Virus record (IMG/VR): IMGVR_UViG_3300023292_000021
Span: 1-39,664 of that record
Length of the DNA: 39,664 bases
Reading direction: 5' to 3' (one strand)
Origin: a virus
Shown: piece by piece, positions 38,835 to 39,664 of the stretch
How the letters are laid out: each line of letters begins with the position of its first letter
Numbering within the stretch: position 1 is the first letter of the stretch
Position numbers and translations under genes: made by a program
Notes under the pieces: model-generated
Told to the model about the DNA's origin: nothing
Seen by the model: the letters and a program-made list of their open reading frames with translations, nothing else
The model's database searches: none

Positions 38835-39191
38835 ATGAAAATCGATTTTTCACAAACGCTTACAGGAATTGAGGGGAAGGCAATTCGAGACCTTAAAGAA
38901 ACTGACGAATTAGACGAAAACGGAGCAAAAAAGACCGTATTGGTAGACGTAACATTGGACGAGATTTGTAAAAAAGCACTTCTGACAGTATTTGTTCAAC
39001 ATAACGAACCGGAAAGTCTTGATGAAGTAAAAAAATTCGAATACGCACAATTTGCACAAAAAATATTCCAAAATCCGAGTGGACTCGATGTCACGATGGA
39101 GGAAATTGTTTTGCTGAAAAAAAGGATCGGATTGTTTTTTAATCAAGAAGTTGTTTTTGCATCGTATAATTTACTAGACCCAAAAGAATAA
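38835..39191 (+). CDS. Structural-operon protein, 118-119 aa
   Basis: Starts with ATGATG (38832 or 38835). Acidic helical protein (DLKETDELDENGAKK; TLDEICKKALLTVFVQHN; KKFEYAQFAQKIFQNP), ending with NQEVVFASYNLLDPKE. It looks like a small siphovirus connector or tail-assembly chaperone protein, but I cannot identify the family. The 3' end is repeated at 1-84. Confidence 0.6.
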   Translation: MKIDFSQTLTGIEGKAIRDLKETDELDENGAKKTVLVDVTLDEICKKALLTVFVQHNEPESLDEVKKFEYAQFAQKIFQNPSGLDVTMEEIVLLKKRIGLFFNQEVVFASYNLLDPKE

Positions 39192-39213
39192 ACAGAGTTG
39201 AATTATTTTTAAC

Positions 39214-39241
39214 TTGCACTTTTTTTCGTGTGTTCTACAAT
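39214..39241 (+). promoter_or_regulatory. Putative promoter, right copy
   Basis: TTGCAC (39214-39219) and TACAAT (39236-39241) with 16 bases between them, as in the left copy. The downstream palindrome is shortened to TACAA-N5-TTGTA, which keeps the symmetry through substitution. Confidence 0.5.
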
Positions 39242-39275
39242 TTTTTTGTAATTACTATTTTTTAACTTCCACAAA

Positions 39276-39530
39276 ATGGGACTCAAATCAGCGTTTTCGA
39301 AGAAAAAGATCAAAGAAGATCCTAAAGGAGAAGTAAAAGGAGAAGAGGTAAAACAGACAGAACTTGAGCGAGTAGAGCAAAAAGAACCTGATGCAAAAGT
39401 CGGGGCAGGATGTTTCACAAAAAACGTCATGCACAAACGAGGAAATGGTACTACTATTGTTTTCAATGTTGGCCAAAAACTCGAGAAAGAAGATCCAGAT
39501 TTCGATAAATTAAAAAAACACCTATCCTAA
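39276..39530 (+). CDS. Small connector-region protein, 84 aa (second allele)
   Basis: The allele of the 78-aa gene at 169. The charged N-terminus is longer by six residues (KGEVKGEEVKQTELERVEQ region) while the C-terminal 45 residues are nearly unchanged (FTKNVMHKRGNGTT). Selection therefore seems to preserve the C-terminal domain and tolerate change in the N-terminal tail. Function unknown. Confidence 0.75.
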   Translation: MGLKSAFSKKKIKEDPKGEVKGEEVKQTELERVEQKEPDAKVGAGCFTKNVMHKRGNGTTIVFNVGQKLEKEDPDFDKLKKHLS

Positions 39531-39664
39531 ATGGCGGTTGATACTTTCACAGATAACACAAAAACGCGTCGAGAGGCTGGATTTCTGAACAATACAGACA
39601 TTTCTACCACTCTCGACGTAGACCCTTGTGTGGCGAGCGCAAATGGCGAAGTTTCTGGTGCAGT
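39531..39664 (+). CDS. Mu gp36-like connector, 5' part (second allele, truncated by window end)
   Basis: The same gene as 406-900, cut by the end of the window. Residues 1-26 differ at several positions (TDNTKTR versus TNAIKTR, ISTTLDVD versus IDATLDVD), after which the bases are identical. Confidence 0.8.
   Translation, partial: MAVDTFTDNTKTRREAGFLNNTDISTTLDVDPCVASANGEVSGA

Larger units (their letters stand above)
39108..39664. repeat. Terminal direct repeat, right copy
   Basis: Counterpart of 1-539; see that entry for the comparison. Relative to the left copy it carries an 18-base insertion in the 84-aa gene and substitutions in the intergenic region and both genes, while retaining open reading frames throughout. 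The alleles are therefore both functional-looking. Confidence 0.9.

Noticed and set aside
1-39664. Alternative genetic code (TGA as Gly or Trp)
   Set aside because: Many genes end in TGA within ATGA overlaps, Trp is encoded by TGG throughout, and the recognised proteins end where their families do under the standard code.
1-39664. Temperate phage with integrase, or Mu-type transposon phage
   Set aside because: No integrase, recombinase or MuA/MuB-like gene is visible. The small Cro-like regulator alone does not prove lysogeny.

Overview
This window reads as one complete, circularly mapped genome of an AT-rich tailed phage (siphovirus-like). Every gene I can support is on the + strand. The last 557 bases repeat the first 539 with dozens of substitutions and one 18-base in-frame indel, so the genome unit is about 39.1 kb and the two ends are diverged versions of the same locus. 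No integrase, transposase or partition genes are visible.

Layout. (1) 1-1973, continued from 30869-39664: packaging, head and connector genes. These include a small terminase candidate, TerL, a DUF935-type portal, a Mu gpI-like protease/scaffold, a DUF2190-like decoration protein, the major capsid protein, a Mu gp36-like connector, a Mu gpG-like morphogenesis protein and a tail terminator candidate. The head is Mu-like in family content. (2) 1960-5307: an insert that is not obviously tail machinery. It holds two genes with signal peptides, the second carrying a FISUMP / C-type-lectin-like C-terminus of the kind diversified by diversity-generating retroelements (DGRs), followed by an Avd-like four-helix-bundle gene. 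No reverse transcriptase or template repeat is present. (3) 5346-12349: the long non-contractile tail (tube, frameshifted chaperone, tape measure, Dit-like, fibre, Tal-like), with a one-gene moron that has its own terminator and promoter. (4) 12387-13695: lysis (two small membrane proteins and a papain-like cysteine peptidase). (5) 13956-30823: early and middle genes, with a Cro-like regulator, a tRNA-like gene, an HD (p)ppGpp-hydrolase-like protein, many zinc-ribbon miniproteins, RecT, a PD-(D/E)XK nuclease fused to an FtsK-type motor, an HNH protein, a replication initiator, a DnaB-like helicase, a ParB-methyltransferase, a SemiSWEET-like transporter and SAM synthetase.

Regulation. Nine near-identical 29-bp promoter cassettes (TTGAC-type -35, 17-bp spacer, TAATAT/TAAGAT-type -10) carry a palindrome close to TTAAAC-ATC-GTTTAA between and over the core elements. 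They sit in front of nearly every early operon and the packaging operon, which suggests one repressor controlling a dispersed regulon. Several start codons lie only 6-13 bases after the -10, so leaderless translation is likely, and clear Shine-Dalgarno sequences are rare.

Host. The standard code fits (many real TGA stops in ATGA overlaps, Trp encoded by TGG). Rare Shine-Dalgarno sites, FISUMP domains and bAvd-like proteins suggest a Patescibacteria/CPR-type or Bacteroidota-like host, but this is inference. The most striking items are the orphan DGR cassette with a predicted secreted target, the nuclease-FtsK fusion beside RecT, the dispersed operator regulon, and the methyltransferase / MetK / SemiSWEET cluster.
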